A DNA stretch of 64,000 nt, from NCBI GenBank assembly GCA_002746605.1, contig PDPT01000038.1, positions 24,940 to 88,939 of the forward strand, in the 5' to 3' direction. Source of the DNA: Ignavibacteriota bacterium (GTDB lineage: Bacteria > Bacteroidota > Ignavibacteria > Ignavibacteriales > Melioribacteraceae). This document shows, one piece after another, positions 28,489 to 37,841 of the stretch (the stretch's first letter is position 1; every line of letters begins with the position of its first letter). The position numbers and the translations under genes were made by a program. The notes under the pieces are model-generated. The model saw only the letters and a list, made by a program, of their open reading frames with translations, was not told where the DNA came from and made no database searches.

Positions 28489-30165
28489 ATGTTAAAAAAA
28501 TCCGTTAAGTTAACCTTTATCTTTATTTTTTTGCAGCTTACTACTTTTGCTCAAGTCGGTTACGTAGAAGTTGAGGATGATATTTATGAATTCCTTGAAA
28601 GAATGAGTAGGCTCCATATCATAAAGAATTATGATGCTTTCCAAATTCCTAAAACGAGAAAAGAAATAGCTAAATACTTAAAAAAAATATTGAATAATAA
28701 AGATAAACTACATCAAACGGATATTAATAAGCTAACCGATTATTTTATGGATTTTGAGCTTGAACTTACCTCAGAAATGCATAATGATTATAAACTTTTA
28801 CCTGACTTTAATTTAAGTTATATCTTAACGGATAAGAATAAATTTTTATATCAAATATATGATTCATCAGGTAGCTCAATCTTTATAAATTTTGTTGGCG
28901 AACTTAAAAACATTAATCTTTCAAAAAATAATAAAAATAAAAATTCCCTTATCTATAAATTTGGCGGAAAAGTTAGAGCTTCACTTTATAACAATTTTGG
29001 TTTTTACATAAATTCTACCAATGGCTCATTCTTTGGAAATAAAGAATTAGCACAAAATTACTCCAGTTTAAGGTATAATTATAAATTTCATCAAACATCA
29101 TCTTCTAACTTAGGGAATGATTTTTTTGATGAAACATCTTCTTATTTGGTGTTTGAAAATAATTTTATGAATTTAAAGATTGGTAATGATAGAAACCTAA
29201 TCGGTTATGGAAAAGAAAAATTTTTATTAAGCAACAATGCTCCACGAATGGATTACTTGAATTTTAATGTTAAATACAAAACGCTAAACTTTACTTTTTA
29301 TCACGGAAAACTACTTGGTTCAGAATCTTTCTCTTTTGATTCGCTTCAAGGTAATGTTAACAAAGTTGTTGATAAATATTGGGTTTATCACAGATTTGGT
29401 CTTAATTTCTCAAGACACTTTAAATTTGGTATTGGAGAAATAATAATTTACGGGAACAGAAATATTGATTTTTCTTATCTAAATCCAATAAATTTTTACA
29501 AAAGTGCGGAGCACGCTAATCGTGATCGAGATAATTCAATGTTATTTATCGATGTAGAAAATAATTCTATCTATAGAACAAGAATTTATTCCACACTTTT
29601 AATTGACGATATTGATTTTGGAAAATTAGGCACCGGCTGGTATGGGAACCAAATTTTATTTACTTTAGGAGCAAATTCAAGCATTTTTTATAATTTTTTC
29701 CCTTTGGATCTGGAATTGCAATACACCAGAATTGATCCTTATGTTTTTACTCACAGAATTTCTGATAATAATTACACAAACTTAAATTACAGCTTAGGAA
29801 CAACACTTCAGCCAAATACCAGTTCAATAAATCTCGGATTTAATTATTATCCACATTACAGATTTTCAATTAAAGGAAATTTCAAATATTCTGTGCACGG
29901 AAATAATTTGTACGATAACCAAAATAAGTTAATTAAGAATCTTGGTGGAAATATCTTAAACGGACACAGAATTGGTGATGCGGAAAAAGTATTTTTCTTG
30001 AAAGGAGATAAAGAATACTTCAGAGAATACAGATTAACTCTTAATTATGAACCGATTAAGAATTGGCATTTCGTGTTAAATCTAAATTATTTCTATAACT
30101 TATTATCTAATTCACAACATCAAAAAGAGTTTTTTACTTCTTTTTCTATTTTAACAAAAATTTAA
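28489..30165 (+). CDS. Outer-membrane protein, capsule-assembly Wzi-like
   Basis: A signal peptide (LTFIFIFLQLTTFAQ) is followed by a helical N-terminal segment (residues about 22-85) and then a barrel. The stretch LKIGNDRNLIGYGKEKFLLS followed by NNAPRMDYLNF, and FSYLNPINFYKSAEHANRDRDN, match the pattern of Wzi-family capsule-attachment barrels. Length (558 aa) is in the range for Bacteroidota members. Adjacent to a GT2 glycosyltransferase, it may anchor or export a surface polysaccharide. Family assignment is from motif memory. Confidence 0.6.
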   Translation: MLKKSVKLTFIFIFLQLTTFAQVGYVEVEDDIYEFLERMSRLHIIKNYDAFQIPKTRKEIAKYLKKILNNKDKLHQTDINKLTDYFMDFELELTSEMHNDYKLLPDFNLSYILTDKNKFLYQIYDSSGSSIFINFVGELKNINLSKNNKNKNSLIYKFGGKVRASLYNNFGFYINSTNGSFFGNKELAQNYSSLRYNYKFHQTSSSNLGNDFFDETSSYLVFENNFMNLKIGNDRNLIGYGKEKFLLSNNAPRMDYLNFNVKYKTLNFTFYHGKLLGSESFSFDSLQGNVNKVVDKYWVYHRFGLNFSRHFKFGIGEIIIYGNRNIDFSYLNPINFYKSAEHANRDRDNSMLFIDVENNSIYRTRIYSTLLIDDIDFGKLGTGWYGNQILFTLGANSSIFYNFFPLDLELQYTRIDPYVFTHRISDNNYTNLNYSLGTTLQPNTSSINLGFNYYPHYRFSIKGNFKYSVHGNNLYDNQNKLIKNLGGNILNGHRIGDAEKVFFLKGDKEYFREYRLTLNYEPIKNWHFVLNLNYFYNLLSNSQHQKEFFTSFSILTKI

Positions 30166-30169
30166 TTTT

Positions 30170-31780
30170 ATGAAATTAAATAAAGTATTTTCCATTTTTT
30201 TATTGGTAGCAATTTTTGCAATCGGAGTTTTTTTAGGACTAATATTTAATGAAAACTTTTCAGATGAAGACCGTTTCCAAAGTAAAAAATTTGACGAAGT
30301 TTTAACTTTCACCAACAAGTATTATCATAAAGAAACATCGAAAGAAAAATTAGTAGAGAATGCTATTAAAGGAATGCTGGAGGAATTAGATCCGCATTCA
30401 ATATATATCCCTCCGCAAAAACAAGCCGGCATAGCAGAACAACTTAGAGGACAGTTTGACGGAGTTGGTATTGAGTATCAAATAATTAAAGATACAATTT
30501 TTGTCATTTCGGCAATTCCCGGTGGACCGGGTGAAGCCGTAGGACTTATGCCCGGCGATAGAATAATTAAAATTAATAACAAAAGCAGTATCGGATTTTC
30601 CGAATTGGATGTTGTAAGAAATTTACGAGGCAAAAAGGGAACAAGTGTTAATATAACCGTCTTTAGAAAATACTCAAACAATATTATTGATTTCAAAATT
30701 ATTAGAGATATTGTGCCCCTTAATTCCGTAGAAACAGCAATTATGATTGATGATTCAATCGGTTATATTATATTGAACAAATTTATAGCAACATCTACGG
30801 ATGAAGTAAAAAATGCATTGAGATACCTTACCGAAAGAGGAATGAAAAAGCTGATTCTTGATTTAAGAAATAACCCCGGCGGCTACATGGAGCAAGCTTA
30901 TGAAATAGCCGATCTCTTTATCAGCGATAATAAACTTCTTCTTTTTACAAAAAACAGAAAAAATGAGATAGCTGCTGAATATAAAGCCGAAATAAAATAT
31001 CCCTACGAAAATTTACCTTTAATAATTTTAGTCAATAATGGTTCCGCTTCTTCAAGTGAAATCTTATCAGGAGCAATTCAGGATTGGGATAGAGGTTTAA
31101 TTGTGGGCGAAACTACTTTTGGCAAAGGATTAGTTCAGAGACCTTTTACTTTAGAAGACGGTTCTGTTGTCCGATTAACAATTTCTAAGTATTATACCCC
31201 CTCAGGAAGGGCTATACAAAGAGATTATGAAAACAACCCGAACTATTTTGCAATTGTTCCGGCTCAGGAAAAAGAAGGAAACAATATTGAGCATAATCTT
31301 GAAACAGATTCTACGGATAATACTTTTTTTACTAGAGGCGGAAGAAAAATTAAAGCAAATGGCGGAATAACACCCGATTACATTATCAAGAATAGAGAAC
31401 TAACATATTATACAATTTTATTAAAAAGTAAAAATTTATTTAATAGATTCTCAATAAATTATCTTGATAGAAACGGTAAAGAATTGATTCAAAAATATGC
31501 CAATAATTTTTCTGATTTTCAAAATAATTTTGCAATTACCCGAAATGAGATGAAATTATTTATTATGTTTGCAGAAGCTAATGATGTGGTTTTTGCAAAG
31601 GAAAGCTTTAATACCGATAAAGATTATATAGCATATAAAATAAAATCTGAAATTGCTAAAAACTTGTGGAAAAATGAAGGTTTTTATAAAATTTTGTTAA
31701 ATTACGATAAGCAATTTTTAAAAGCTATGGAATTAACCAAACAAAATATTAAAATCATAAATGGAAACTCTAAAAAATAA
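30170..31780 (+). CDS. Carboxy-terminal processing protease (S41, CtpA/Prc-like)
   Basis: A single N-terminal membrane anchor (FSIFLLVAIFAIGVFLGLIF) places the protease in the periplasm. A PDZ domain (GVGIEYQIIKDTIFVISAI followed by GEAVGLMPGDRIIKIN, residues about 98-165) precedes the S41 core: LDLRNNPGGYMEQA, the catalytic serine in NNGSASSSEI (about Ser294) and catalytic Lys319 in GETTFGKGLVQ. Length 536 aa fits Bacteroidota CtpA proteins. Such proteases trim or degrade periplasmic proteins. Its 3' end overlaps the carbonic anhydrase gene by 20 nt. Confidence 0.92.
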   Translation: MKLNKVFSIFLLVAIFAIGVFLGLIFNENFSDEDRFQSKKFDEVLTFTNKYYHKETSKEKLVENAIKGMLEELDPHSIYIPPQKQAGIAEQLRGQFDGVGIEYQIIKDTIFVISAIPGGPGEAVGLMPGDRIIKINNKSSIGFSELDVVRNLRGKKGTSVNITVFRKYSNNIIDFKIIRDIVPLNSVETAIMIDDSIGYIILNKFIATSTDEVKNALRYLTERGMKKLILDLRNNPGGYMEQAYEIADLFISDNKLLLFTKNRKNEIAAEYKAEIKYPYENLPLIILVNNGSASSSEILSGAIQDWDRGLIVGETTFGKGLVQRPFTLEDGSVVRLTISKYYTPSGRAIQRDYENNPNYFAIVPAQEKEGNNIEHNLETDSTDNTFFTRGGRKIKANGGITPDYIIKNRELTYYTILLKSKNLFNRFSINYLDRNGKELIQKYANNFSDFQNNFAITRNEMKLFIMFAEANDVVFAKESFNTDKDYIAYKIKSEIAKNLWKNEGFYKILLNYDKQFLKAMELTKQNIKIINGNSKK

Positions 31781-32297
31781 ATTATTTAAATACAAAGAAT
31801 TATATCCTAATCTGCATGAATCCGTTTTTCTTGCTGAAGGAGTAAAAATAATTGGTGATGTGGAAATCGGGGAAAACTCAAGTATCTGGTATAACTGCGT
31901 TATAAGAGGTGATGTTCACTATGTAAAAATCGGTTATGATACTAATATTCAAGATTTAAGTATGCTGCATGTAACCAATAACAGATTCCCTCTCAATATT
32001 GGCAATCAAGTAACAATAGGGCATAGTGTTAAGCTACACGGTTGCACAATAGAGGATTTATCTTTAGTCGGGATTGGAGCAATAGTTTTAGACGGAGCGG
32101 TTGTAAAAACAAAATCGCTTGTAGCTGCAGGATCGGTAATTAAACCCGGATTTGTCGTTCCAACCGGAAAGTTAGTTGCAGGTGTTCCTGGAAAAATAAT
32201 AAGAAATTTAACCGAAGCGGAAATGAATGATTTTGAGGCTTCAGCTGAAAGATATAAAAAATATACTAAGATAACATTGGAATCATTAAATAAATAA
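31761..32297 (+). CDS. Gamma-class carbonic anhydrase family protein
   Basis: Left-handed beta-helix of hexapeptide repeats (VEIGENSSIWYNCVIRGDV, IGDVEI...). The three zinc-ligand histidines are visible in SMLHVTN and TIGHSVKLHGC. The Arg-Gly-Asp (VIRGDVHYVKIG) and the 178-residue length fit the YrdA/PaaY branch, whose members may be active carbonic anhydrases or simply metal-binding relatives. The start lies inside the 3' end of the Ctp gene (20-nt overlap), so the genes are cotranscribed. Confidence 0.88.
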   Translation: METLKNKLFKYKELYPNLHESVFLAEGVKIIGDVEIGENSSIWYNCVIRGDVHYVKIGYDTNIQDLSMLHVTNNRFPLNIGNQVTIGHSVKLHGCTIEDLSLVGIGAIVLDGAVVKTKSLVAAGSVIKPGFVVPTGKLVAGVPGKIIRNLTEAEMNDFEASAERYKKYTKITLESLNK

Positions 32298-32306
32298 GTA
32301 AGCGTA

Positions 32307-32756
32307 TTGATAAAAAATTTTACTGTTTATAATTCAACAAAAATTAAATTAGATAAAAGAAAAATTCACAATCTTTTGGGAAAGCTTAAAGACGAACTTA
32401 ACTTTTCCATAATTTCGGTTGAATTAAATTTTGTTACATCAGAAGAAATAACAGAAGTAAATAAAAACTTTTTAAACCATAATTTTTCTACAGATACAAT
32501 TACCTTTAATTATTCCGGTAGAAACGATGCCTTAGACGGTGAAATTTTCATATCTTTAGAAGATGCACAAATAAATGGAAAAAAAATTAAAATTGATTTT
32601 AATATAGAAATTCTTAGATTGGTAATACATAGTTTTTTACATTTGTTAGGCTTTGATGATACCAATACTAAAGATAGAACTATAATGAAAAAAGAAGAAA
32701 ACAGATTGGTAAAAAAATACCAAAATTACGCAACCAAATTAGTTAAAAATATATGA
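32307..32756 (+). CDS. ybeY: YbeY endoribonuclease / rRNA maturation factor
   Basis: Metal-dependent RNase involved in 16S rRNA 3'-end maturation and ribosome quality control. The metal motif is HSFLHLLGFDD: His108 and His112 are in place, but the third position, normally His, is Asp118, as I recall for Bacteroidota YbeY proteins. N-terminal conserved strand STDTITFNYSG and EIFISLEDA are present. The start is a TTG (32307). The stop overlaps the smg start by 4 nt (ATGA). Confidence 0.88.
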   Translation: MIKNFTVYNSTKIKLDKRKIHNLLGKLKDELNFSIISVELNFVTSEEITEVNKNFLNHNFSTDTITFNYSGRNDALDGEIFISLEDAQINGKKIKIDFNIEILRLVIHSFLHLLGFDDTNTKDRTIMKKEENRLVKKYQNYATKLVKNI

Positions 32757-33211
32757 CTGCTAAAATTGTTGAAGTACTTGCTACAATTCTGGAAGAATTA
32801 CAAACTAATTCATCCTTAGAAAAAATTTCTGAAAATTTAAAAATAACCAAAGAGTTTGATCCTCAAACTGTAAGTGCAGCTTTAGGTTTGGTATTCGATA
32901 AACTTTTATCGAATAAATTCGGAATTGAAAAAGAGTGGCTGTTAGATCACAAAAGTTTTAGGATTTTAACAGATGAAGAAATTGAAATTGTAGGACAAGA
33001 AAATTATAATTACATTCTGCATCTTGTAAATGTTGGTTTAATAGATCCACTGGATGTTGAACTGCTAATGAATCATATTAAAATGTTTCCTGAAGAAAGA
33101 ATATCGAAAGATGAAATTAACTGGATTATTCTATTTTCTTTAGTTGACTTCGAATCGGACATTTTGCCGGGCAGCAGGTTTCTTCTGCACTCATCTGACA
33201 AAATAAATTAA
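32753..33211 (+). CDS. smg: Smg/DUF494 family protein
   Basis: A 152-residue cytosolic helical protein. The pattern KIVEVLATILEEL at the N-terminus, HKSFRILTDEEIEIVGQENYNYI in the middle, and LLMNHIKMFPEERISKDEINWIILFSLVDF near the C-terminus match DUF494 (E. coli Smg). Function unknown. It overlaps ybeY by 4 nt and is followed by topA after 10 nt; in E. coli smg is also beside a topA-related zinc-finger gene, so the linkage with topoisomerase I recurs across distant phyla. Confidence 0.8.
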   Translation: MTAKIVEVLATILEELQTNSSLEKISENLKITKEFDPQTVSAALGLVFDKLLSNKFGIEKEWLLDHKSFRILTDEEIEIVGQENYNYILHLVNVGLIDPLDVELLMNHIKMFPEERISKDEINWIILFSLVDFESDILPGSRFLLHSSDKIN

Positions 33212-33221
33212 GGATTTTAAA

Positions 33222-35423
33222 ATGGCTAAAAATCTTGTCTTGGTGGAATCGCCATCAAAAGCAAAAACTATTAATAAATATTTGGGTAGAAACTATAAAG
33301 TTGAATCTACCGTTGGGCACATAAAAAATTTACCTAAAACTAAACTTGGTATTGATATTGAAAATAATTATGAAGTTAAATTGCTTAATATCAGAGGGAA
33401 AGGTGATTTAATAAAGAATATCCGAAAGTTAGCAAAAAAATCAGAAAAAATATTTGTGGCAACTGACCCTGATCGTGAAGGTGAAGCAATTGCACAAGAT
33501 GTTGTAGAAATTCTTGAAGGTAAAACCAATGCTCATATTTACAGAGTTCTCTTTAACGAGATCACTAAAGAAGCTGTTAAAAAAGCAATGAAGAATCCCT
33601 TGGAAATTGATGCTCATCTTGTCGAATCACAAAGAGCAAGAAGGGTAATGGATAGAATTATTGGTTATAAAATAAGTCCTATCCTATGGCGTGCTATTCT
33701 TGAAGCTTCTGGTAATTCACTTTCTGCAGGTAGAGTTCAATCGGTTGCATTAAGATTAATTTGTGAACGAGAAGAAGTAATTGAAAATTTTATTCCCACT
33801 GAATATTGGACTATCACGGCAGAGTTTTCAACAGAAAAGGGTGACATTCTTTCTGTTAAATTAGCTGAAAAGGAAGGAAAAAAACTTCAAATACAACCTA
33901 AATCGAAAATGACTGAGAAAGATTGGGAAGAATTTCTGAAAGCGAATTTTGCAATTACCAATGAAGAGGACGCTCAAAAAATTCTGGATGAGTTAGAAAA
34001 CGCAAAGGAATATTTTATTTCGGATATTACTAAGAAAAAATCTAAAAGAAATCCTTCGCCACCTTTTATTACAAGTACATTACAAGCCGAAGCTTCACGC
34101 AAATTAGGATTCAGACCAAGAAAAACCATGAGAATAGCTCAAAGTTTGTACGAAGGTATTAAGTTGCCGAATGGTGAAGTTAGTGGTTTAATAACTTATA
34201 TGCGTACGGATTCAACAAGATTAAGCAGTGAAATTGTTGCAAGCGCAAGAAGTTTTATTAACGAAAATTATGGGAAAAAATATTTAACAAATAAAGAAAG
34301 AATTTTTAATAAAAAGAACAAAACAAACGTTCAAGATGCTCATGAAGCAATTCGTCCTACATCGTTAAATAATCTACCGGAAGCAATTAAAGAGAGTCTT
34401 GAGAAAGATCAATTTAGATTATATCAATTAATCTGGCAAAGATTTATAGCATGCCAAATGGCATCGGCTGATATTGAATCAACAAATGTCTCGGTAACGG
34501 CTGATAAGTATTTGTTAAAAGCATCCGGTTCTGTTGTTACTTTTGATGGTTTCCTGAAAGTTTATAACGAAATAAAAGAGAACGAAGATAATAATCAAAA
34601 CGAAGACTCTAAAATTCCACAGGGATTAGAAAATAATCAAAAATTAAACTTAGAAGAGTTCTATAAAAAACAACAATTTACCAAGCCATTGCCGAGATAT
34701 ACCGAAAGTTCTTTAATACGCGAATTGGAAAGCAATGGAATAGGAAGACCGAGTACTTATGCTTCAATCATTGGTACAATTCAAGATAGATACTACGTTG
34801 AATTTCAAGAAAAAAAATTAGTACCAACTGATCTCGGTAAAAGAGTAAATTCCGTTTTAATCAAAAACTTTCCAAACATTCTGGATGTTAATTTTACTGC
34901 AAAAATGGAAGAGGAGTTGGACGCAGTTGCCTCAGGTGAAAACAAGTATAAAGAAGTTTTAGATAATTTTTACGGACCTTTTTCCGAGCAGCTTATAAAA
35001 GTTGAAGAAACTTTAGAGAAAATTTTATGCGAAAAATGTGGTTCCGAAATGGAATTGAAAATTGGCAGATTCGGTAAATACTTTGCTTGCTCGGGCTATC
35101 CGGATTGTAAAAACATTAAATCGACTAATGAAATAAAAGCTACCGAGGTAGAATACACCGGAGAAGAATGTCCGGAATGTGGAAATAAAACCGTTTATAG
35201 AACTGGTAAATTTGGAAGATTTATCGGTTGCGAAAATTATCCTGATTGTAATTACACAAAACAAATTACACTCGGAATAAAATGTCCGACTTGTAAGGAA
35301 GGAGATGTTGTAACAAGAAGAACAAAAAGCGGCAGATTTTTTTACGGTTGCAGCAATTATCCTGATTGTGATTATGCAAGTTGGAACAAACCGAAAGAAG
35401 AGAAAGTTGCAAAGGATAACTAA
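33222..35423 (+). CDS. topA: DNA topoisomerase I (type IA)
   Basis: Relaxes negatively supercoiled DNA. The N-terminal TOPRIM domain begins NLVLVESPSKAKTINKYLG and contains FVATDPDREGEAIA; the catalytic tyrosine is Tyr326 in LITYMRTDSTRLS. The core ends near residue 600, followed by three C-terminal zinc ribbons, each CxxC...CSxYPDC-like (CEKCGSEMEL, CPECGNKTVY, CPTCKEGDVV). Length 733 aa is complete. The gene lies between smg and xer, all on one strand with short spacers. Confidence 0.95.
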   Translation: MAKNLVLVESPSKAKTINKYLGRNYKVESTVGHIKNLPKTKLGIDIENNYEVKLLNIRGKGDLIKNIRKLAKKSEKIFVATDPDREGEAIAQDVVEILEGKTNAHIYRVLFNEITKEAVKKAMKNPLEIDAHLVESQRARRVMDRIIGYKISPILWRAILEASGNSLSAGRVQSVALRLICEREEVIENFIPTEYWTITAEFSTEKGDILSVKLAEKEGKKLQIQPKSKMTEKDWEEFLKANFAITNEEDAQKILDELENAKEYFISDITKKKSKRNPSPPFITSTLQAEASRKLGFRPRKTMRIAQSLYEGIKLPNGEVSGLITYMRTDSTRLSSEIVASARSFINENYGKKYLTNKERIFNKKNKTNVQDAHEAIRPTSLNNLPEAIKESLEKDQFRLYQLIWQRFIACQMASADIESTNVSVTADKYLLKASGSVVTFDGFLKVYNEIKENEDNNQNEDSKIPQGLENNQKLNLEEFYKKQQFTKPLPRYTESSLIRELESNGIGRPSTYASIIGTIQDRYYVEFQEKKLVPTDLGKRVNSVLIKNFPNILDVNFTAKMEEELDAVASGENKYKEVLDNFYGPFSEQLIKVEETLEKILCEKCGSEMELKIGRFGKYFACSGYPDCKNIKSTNEIKATEVEYTGEECPECGNKTVYRTGKFGRFIGCENYPDCNYTKQITLGIKCPTCKEGDVVTRRTKSGRFFYGCSNYPDCDYASWNKPKEEKVAKDN

Positions 35424-35446
35424 TACTTTTCAAGGAATTTTTAGTA

Positions 35447-36331
35447 ATGAATAATTCTGATATAAAGAAAACAATAGCAGATTATTTAGCTGAACTAAAT
35501 GGAGTAAAAAGAGTATCGGTACATACAAATACCGCATACAAAAAAGATCTGAAAAATTTCTATTTTTTTTTAGAAGAAAAAGAAATTTTTACACTCGATG
35601 AAATTTCTGAAAAGACTATTAGATTATACTTGATAAAATTAAATGAAGAAAATCTTACTACAACTTCTATTTCCAGAAAGCTTTCTGTGCTTAGAGGCTA
35701 TTTTAATTTTTTAATTAAATACGATTTAATTAAAGAAAATCCTTTATCGGATATAAAAAATCCAAAATCACGAAGAAAACTTCCTGAAATAATTAATGTT
35801 GCTTCTTATGAAAAAATTTTTAAATTATTAGATAAAGAAAAAGACTTTAAAGCTAAAATTATTTTTGAAATACTTTACGGTTCTGCTTTAAGAGTTTCTG
35901 AATTATGCAGTTTAAACATTGGTGATGTTGATACCAAAAATAAAGTAATAAAAGTAAAGGGGAAAGGAAATAAATGGAGAATAGTTCCCATAGGTAATAA
36001 GCTTATAAAGATTTATAATGAATATTTAGATAGTTTGGAATCACCTAAAAATACAAATCCAATAATAGTAACAAAAAATTTGAAAAGAATTTATCCCAAA
36101 TATATTAGTAGAGTAGTTGAAAAATATATATCGCAAGTAAGCGATATTGAGAAAAAAAGTCCGCATATACTCAGGCATTCCGCTGCTACGCATATGTTGG
36201 ATAATGGCGCCGATTTACTTGGAGTAAAGGAAATATTGGGACATAAAAATTTATCTACAACACAGATATATACACAAGTAAGTGTAGAAAGACTAAAACA
36301 AACATACAAAAGCTCACATCCAAAATCATAA
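35447..36331 (+). CDS. Tyrosine recombinase XerC/XerD
   Basis: A SAM-like N-terminal domain (residues 1-95) is followed by an integrase catalytic domain with the full R-K-H-R-H-Y set: Arg in GSALRVSELCSL, Lys in KVKGKGNKWRIVP, His and Arg in PHILRHSAATHML, His in LGHKNLSTTQIY and the nucleophile Tyr in TQIYTQV. Length 294 aa and lack of mobile-element neighbours indicate the housekeeping chromosome-dimer-resolving recombinase rather than a phage integrase. It follows topA after 23 nt. I cannot tell XerC from XerD. Confidence 0.9.
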   Translation: MNNSDIKKTIADYLAELNGVKRVSVHTNTAYKKDLKNFYFFLEEKEIFTLDEISEKTIRLYLIKLNEENLTTTSISRKLSVLRGYFNFLIKYDLIKENPLSDIKNPKSRRKLPEIINVASYEKIFKLLDKEKDFKAKIIFEILYGSALRVSELCSLNIGDVDTKNKVIKVKGKGNKWRIVPIGNKLIKIYNEYLDSLESPKNTNPIIVTKNLKRIYPKYISRVVEKYISQVSDIEKKSPHILRHSAATHMLDNGADLLGVKEILGHKNLSTTQIYTQVSVERLKQTYKSSHPKS

Positions 36332-36344
36332 AAGGAGTTAGAAT

Positions 36345-36650
36345 ATGAATATTCAAATAACATCAAGAAAATTCAAAGCAAAAGAATCATTAAAAACAGA
36401 AATTAATGAACAATTGAAATCGTTGGAAAAGTTTAACAACGATATTTTGGATGCAAATGTTGTTTTGAGTTATTTGCATAATAAAGATAGCTTAAAAACA
36501 GTTGAAATTATTCTAAACGTTCCGGGTAAAACGCTTTCGGCGGAAGTTACAAGTGAAGAGTTTAATAAATCACTTAACAGTACAATTGATAAATTAGAAA
36601 GACAACTAAAAAAATTGAAGACTAAAAAAAAATCACAAATACATAAATGA
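36345..36650 (+). CDS. hpf: Ribosome hibernation-promoting factor, short form (HPF/RaiA family)
   Basis: A 101-residue beta-alpha-beta-beta-beta-alpha protein beginning MNIQITSRKFKAKESLKTEINEQLKSLEKF, matching the HPF/YfiA family that binds the 30S subunit and blocks mRNA/tRNA sites in stationary phase. It lacks the C-terminal dimerisation domain of long HPF. A strong Shine-Dalgarno (AAAGGAG) precedes the ATG. Its stop overlaps the hprK start by 4 nt. Confidence 0.88.
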   Translation: MNIQITSRKFKAKESLKTEINEQLKSLEKFNNDILDANVVLSYLHNKDSLKTVEIILNVPGKTLSAEVTSEEFNKSLNSTIDKLERQLKKLKTKKKSQIHK

Positions 36651-37657
36651 AAATTTCCGATAAAAATATTTTTCGAAAGCAAAGCATATCAGTTGATTTT
36701 TTTTACAACTCAATTAAAGAACGTTTTAAAGTAGAACTGATAAATAAAGAAGTTCCTTTGGAGCGACCAATAGTTGAACAAAATTTACACAGACCCGGAT
36801 TAGCATTAGCCGGGTTTGTGGATTTATTTTCTTATAAGAGAGTTCAAATCTGCGGTAATACTGAAGTTCAGTACCTTGCAAAATTAACTAAAGAAAAACG
36901 GATTACAGCAATAGAAAAATTGCTAAGTTTTAATATACCTTGTGTTATTTTTACTAATAATAACAGACCTGAAAAAGAAGTAATTGAACTTGCTACAAAA
37001 TTTAATATTCCGCTTTTTGCATCTGCATTAACAACAACAAAATTAACTTATTTAGTAAGTGATTTTTTAGATGACCACTTTGCTCCTCGTCTTTCCGTCC
37101 ACGGTTCTTTTGTTGATGTTTACGGAATTGGTATGCTTATAACAGGCAAATCGGGAATTGGAAAAAGTGAAGTTGCTCTGGATTTAGTTGAAAGAAGCCA
37201 TAGACTTGTAGCCGATGATGTTGTTATTTTTACTAAAAAAGGTGAAGGAATCGTAATGGGCTCAGGTACCGAGTTAGTAAAGCATTTTATGGAAATACGA
37301 GGAATAGGAATTTTAGATGTAAGAAGTATGTTTGGAATTAGAGCCATAAGATTTCAAAAAAGATTAGAAATTATTATTGAGTTAGAAGTTTGGGACGATA
37401 AAAGTGAATATACAAGAACAGGTTTGGATTCGGAAACAGCAACCATTATGGGGGTTGAAGTTCAATACGTAAAAATTCCAATTGTACCTGGCAAAAACAT
37501 TACGGTTATTTGTGAAGTAATTGCCTTAAACTATGTGCTAAAACATTACGGTTACGATGCTGCTGAAGTTCTAAACAAAAGACTAAGAAAAAAAATTCAA
37601 TCAAGAAATAAAGACACTAACAGGTCAGTAGATTATTTCGAACACGATTTTGAGTAA
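36647..37657 (+). CDS. hprK: HPr kinase/phosphorylase
   Basis: An N-terminal DRTGG-like domain (residues 1-130, with LHRPGLALAGF) precedes a kinase domain with P-loop GKSGIGKSE (Gly167-Ser174), VADDVVIF and the HprK signature EIRGIGILDVRSMFG. Length 336 aa is normal. HprK phosphorylates HPr at serine; in lineages without a full sugar PTS it may govern other processes. No ptsH is visible here. It overlaps hpf by 4 nt and ends the topA-xer-hpf-hprK run. Confidence 0.92.
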   Translation: MKISDKNIFRKQSISVDFFYNSIKERFKVELINKEVPLERPIVEQNLHRPGLALAGFVDLFSYKRVQICGNTEVQYLAKLTKEKRITAIEKLLSFNIPCVIFTNNNRPEKEVIELATKFNIPLFASALTTTKLTYLVSDFLDDHFAPRLSVHGSFVDVYGIGMLITGKSGIGKSEVALDLVERSHRLVADDVVIFTKKGEGIVMGSGTELVKHFMEIRGIGILDVRSMFGIRAIRFQKRLEIIIELEVWDDKSEYTRTGLDSETATIMGVEVQYVKIPIVPGKNITVICEVIALNYVLKHYGYDAAEVLNKRLRKKIQSRNKDTNRSVDYFEHDFE

Positions 37658-37677
37658 ACTTAAAAAATATAATATAA

Positions 37678-37719
37678 TAGTTTTTAATACTAAATATTAA
37701 GAACTAAAAGAATCTTTTT
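37678..37719 (+). terminator. Probable intrinsic terminator after hprK
   Basis: TAGTTTTTAATA-CTAAA-TATTAAGAACTA forms a 12-bp stem with one U-G wobble and a 5-nt loop, followed within 8 nt by a TTTTT run. It lies 20 nt after the hprK stop and before the next promoter. The stem is AT-rich, so its strength is uncertain. Confidence 0.5.
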
Positions 37720-37791
37720 ATTAAAATATGCTTAAATTTATTTTTTACATTTTTTTATAAAAAATTCAACAAAAATGGTCCCTGAAGTAAC

Positions 37792-37820
37792 TTGACATAA
37801 TAATTGTCTTTTGTTATCTT
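37792..37820 (+). promoter_or_regulatory. Sigma70-type promoter for the M23 peptidase gene
   Basis: TTGACA (37792-37797, perfect -35) and TATCTT (37815-37820, four of six at -10) are separated by exactly 17 nt. Transcription would begin about 15 nt before the ATG at 37842. It follows the hprK hairpin, fitting an operon boundary. This is the best promoter I see in the window. Confidence 0.6.
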
Positions 37821-37841
37821 CCGAACCGAAATTAAAACATT

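Noticed and set aside
35447-36331. Tyrosine recombinase as a phage or island integrase
   Set aside because: Its neighbours are housekeeping genes, there is no attachment-site duplication or tRNA, and its size fits XerC/D.
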